Assembly (NCBI GenBank): GCA_005789925.1
Contig: SXWG01000163.1
Location: forward strand, 1 to 6,244
Length of the DNA stretch: 6,244 nt
Direction: 5' to 3'
Source: Actinomycetota bacterium
Lineage (GTDB): Bacteria; Actinomycetota; Acidimicrobiia; Acidimicrobiales; Ilumatobacteraceae
The notes under the pieces were generated by a model. That model was not told the DNA's origin. It did no database searches and saw nothing but the letters and a program-made list of their open reading frames with translations. The stretch's first letter is position 1. The number at the start of each line of letters is the position of its first letter. Shown here one piece after another: positions 5,071 to 6,244 of the stretch. Position numbers and translations under genes: made by a program.

Positions 5071-6244
5071 TGACGCTGTTCGCTCCCCTCGTGGCAAAGG
5101 AAAGGAATCGGGGGCCCTTCACCCGGTGCACCCGCAGCGGATCCTGGCGCAGGTTCTGAACGCACTCGTTGACCGTCATGGTTTTGACACTTCCGACGTC
5201 GATGACGTCGTCATGGGATGCGGTGCCGGCAGTGGTGATCACGCGATGGACATCGCCCGCATGGCTGCACTCGATGCCGGCTGGGCGCTCGATGCCCCGG
5301 GCATCACCATCAATCGTTTCTGTGGATCTGGTCAATCTGCTGTGAACTTTGGCGCGATGGGCGTCCTGTCTGGCTTCCAGGATCTGGTGGTCGGCGGCGG
5401 CGTCGAGTCGATGTCGCGTCACGCACCACAGCATGTGGACGGTTTTTCAGCGAACAATGACCACCTAAAGCAGTTGTACCCGATGGTGCAGCAGGGCATC
5501 TCTGCAGACCTCATCGCGACCATCGAAGGATTCACCCGCCAGCAATGCGACGAGTTGGCTGTCGACAGCCAACGTCGCGCCGAAGCAGCCATAAAAGAGG
5601 GGCGCTTCGAGAAGTCGCTCGTGCCGATTCACTCCGTCGACGGCACATTGGCACTTGATCGCGAAGAGTTTCCCCGACCAGGCACTACCACCGACGACCT
5701 TGCAAAGTTGTCTCCGAGCTTTCTGGAATATGGCAAGAAAGTGCGCAAGGGCGACACTCTCACCGTCGATCAGACGGCACTGCAGGCGTACCCGCATGTC
5801 GGCGAGATCAACCACGTGCACCACGCCGGCAACTCATCGGGTGTCGTCGATGGCGCATCGGCAGTTCTCATCGCATCACCCGATTACGCCAAGGCACACG
5901 GCCTGAAACCACGTGCTCGCATCATCATGACAGCCGTCGCCGGAACAGAGCCGGTCATCATGTTGACGGCCCCCGGACCCGCGTCGGAGCGTTGTGTGAA
6001 GAAAGCCGGTATGACGTTCGACGACATCGACTTGTTCGAAGTGAACGAAGCATTCGCCTCGGTCGTGCTCAAGTTCATGAAGGACACCGGAGTGTCATGG
6101 GACAGGATCAACGTGAATGGTGGCGCGATGGCTCTTGGTCACCCCATTGGTGCCACGGGTGGCATTCTCATCGGCACGTTGCTCGACGAGCTTGAGCGTC
6201 GTGATTTACGGACCGGCCTTGTCACCATGTGCACTGGTGGCGGC
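5048..6244 (+). CDS. Acetyl-CoA C-acyltransferase (thiolase), 3' end cut by window edge
   Basis: The frame runs open for 399 residues to the edge. Thiolases of this type end about a dozen residues after the final GGG, so nearly the whole protein is present. It cleaves 3-ketoacyl-CoA to acetyl-CoA plus a shortened acyl-CoA (beta-oxidation) or runs in reverse to make acetoacetyl-CoA. Catalytic residues are C92 in NRFCGSG, H365 in GHPIGATG and C395 in MCTGGG, with NEAFA (333-337) and NGGAMALGHP (357-366) around the active site. The VHHAGNSSGVVDGASAV block and GTEPVIMLT resemble degradative FadA-type thiolases that usually sit beside a 3-hydroxyacyl-CoA dehydrogenase gene, which would be expected just to the right. 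ATG 5048 matches the family N-terminus (MTREAWIIDAVRSPRGKGK). An in-frame ATG at 5021 would add nine residues and lies deeper in the desaturase gene. No Shine-Dalgarno site is clear. Chain-length preference cannot be read. Confidence 0.92.
   Translation, partial: MTREAWIIDAVRSPRGKGKESGALHPVHPQRILAQVLNALVDRHGFDTSDVDDVVMGCGAGSGDHAMDIARMAALDAGWALDAPGITINRFCGSGQSAVNFGAMGVLSGFQDLVVGGGVESMSRHAPQHVDGFSANNDHLKQLYPMVQQGISADLIATIEGFTRQQCDELAVDSQRRAEAAIKEGRFEKSLVPIHSVDGTLALDREEFPRPGTTTDDLAKLSPSFLEYGKKVRKGDTLTVDQTALQAYPHVGEINHVHHAGNSSGVVDGASAVLIASPDYAKAHGLKPRARIIMTAVAGTEPVIMLTAPGPASERCVKKAGMTFDDIDLFEVNEAFASVVLKFMKDTGVSWDRINVNGGAMALGHPIGATGGILIGTLLDELERRDLRTGLVTMCTGGG

Noticed and set aside
5071..5097. 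TTG start extending the desaturase by nine residues.
   Set aside because: Rare start codon, no ribosome site upstream, deeper overlap with the thiolase, and the added residues read through the GAGGGGAG site that better serves ATG 5070.
4976..5434. A 152-codon minus-strand frame opposite the thiolase that could look like an upstream operon gene.
   Set aside because: It is antisense to conserved thiolase sequence including the catalytic cysteine region and has no family features.

Overview
The window looks like ordinary chromosome from a moderately GC-rich (by eye mid-to-upper 50s %) bacterium, most plausibly an actinobacterium. The inorganic pyrophosphatase matches the mycobacterial-type enzyme almost position for position at its N-terminus, several genes lack clear Shine-Dalgarno sites, and one promoter candidate has the spacing of a leaderless transcript. 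Placing it in Acidimicrobiia-like marine or freshwater lineages is a guess. No rRNA, tRNA, CRISPR array, insertion sequence or phage gene was seen.

Layout. Positions 1-320 hold two small membrane proteins of unknown function on the minus strand, one base apart, the second running off the left edge. A 116-bp divergent spacer follows. On the plus strand come a dimethylarginine dimethylaminohydrolase (ddaH, 437-1201) and an inorganic pyrophosphatase (ppa, 1228-1707), 26 bp apart and probably co-transcribed. They converge, across only 18 bp, with a compact four-gene minus-strand operon (about 5070 down to 1726): a membrane di-iron desaturase/hydroxylase, a Rieske [2Fe-2S] ferredoxin, an MFS transporter and a DedA-family membrane protein. 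Divergent from this operon, with essentially no spacer, is a thiolase (5048 to the right edge) lacking only its last residues.

How the genes work together. The most interesting unit is the minus-strand operon. The desaturase-like protein and the Rieske ferredoxin are coupled by an ATGA stop/start overlap. They resemble the MocD/MocE pair described for rhizopine catabolism in rhizobia, where a desaturase-fold oxygenase is fed electrons by a Rieske ferredoxin. With the MFS transporter overlapping the ferredoxin gene, this may be a transport-plus-oxidation module for a small molecule, or a lipid-desaturating system with a dedicated electron donor. No ferredoxin reductase is present in the window. 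The thiolase is a beta-oxidation type enzyme and need not be linked to it. DdaH recycles methylated arginines to citrulline, and Ppa is housekeeping.
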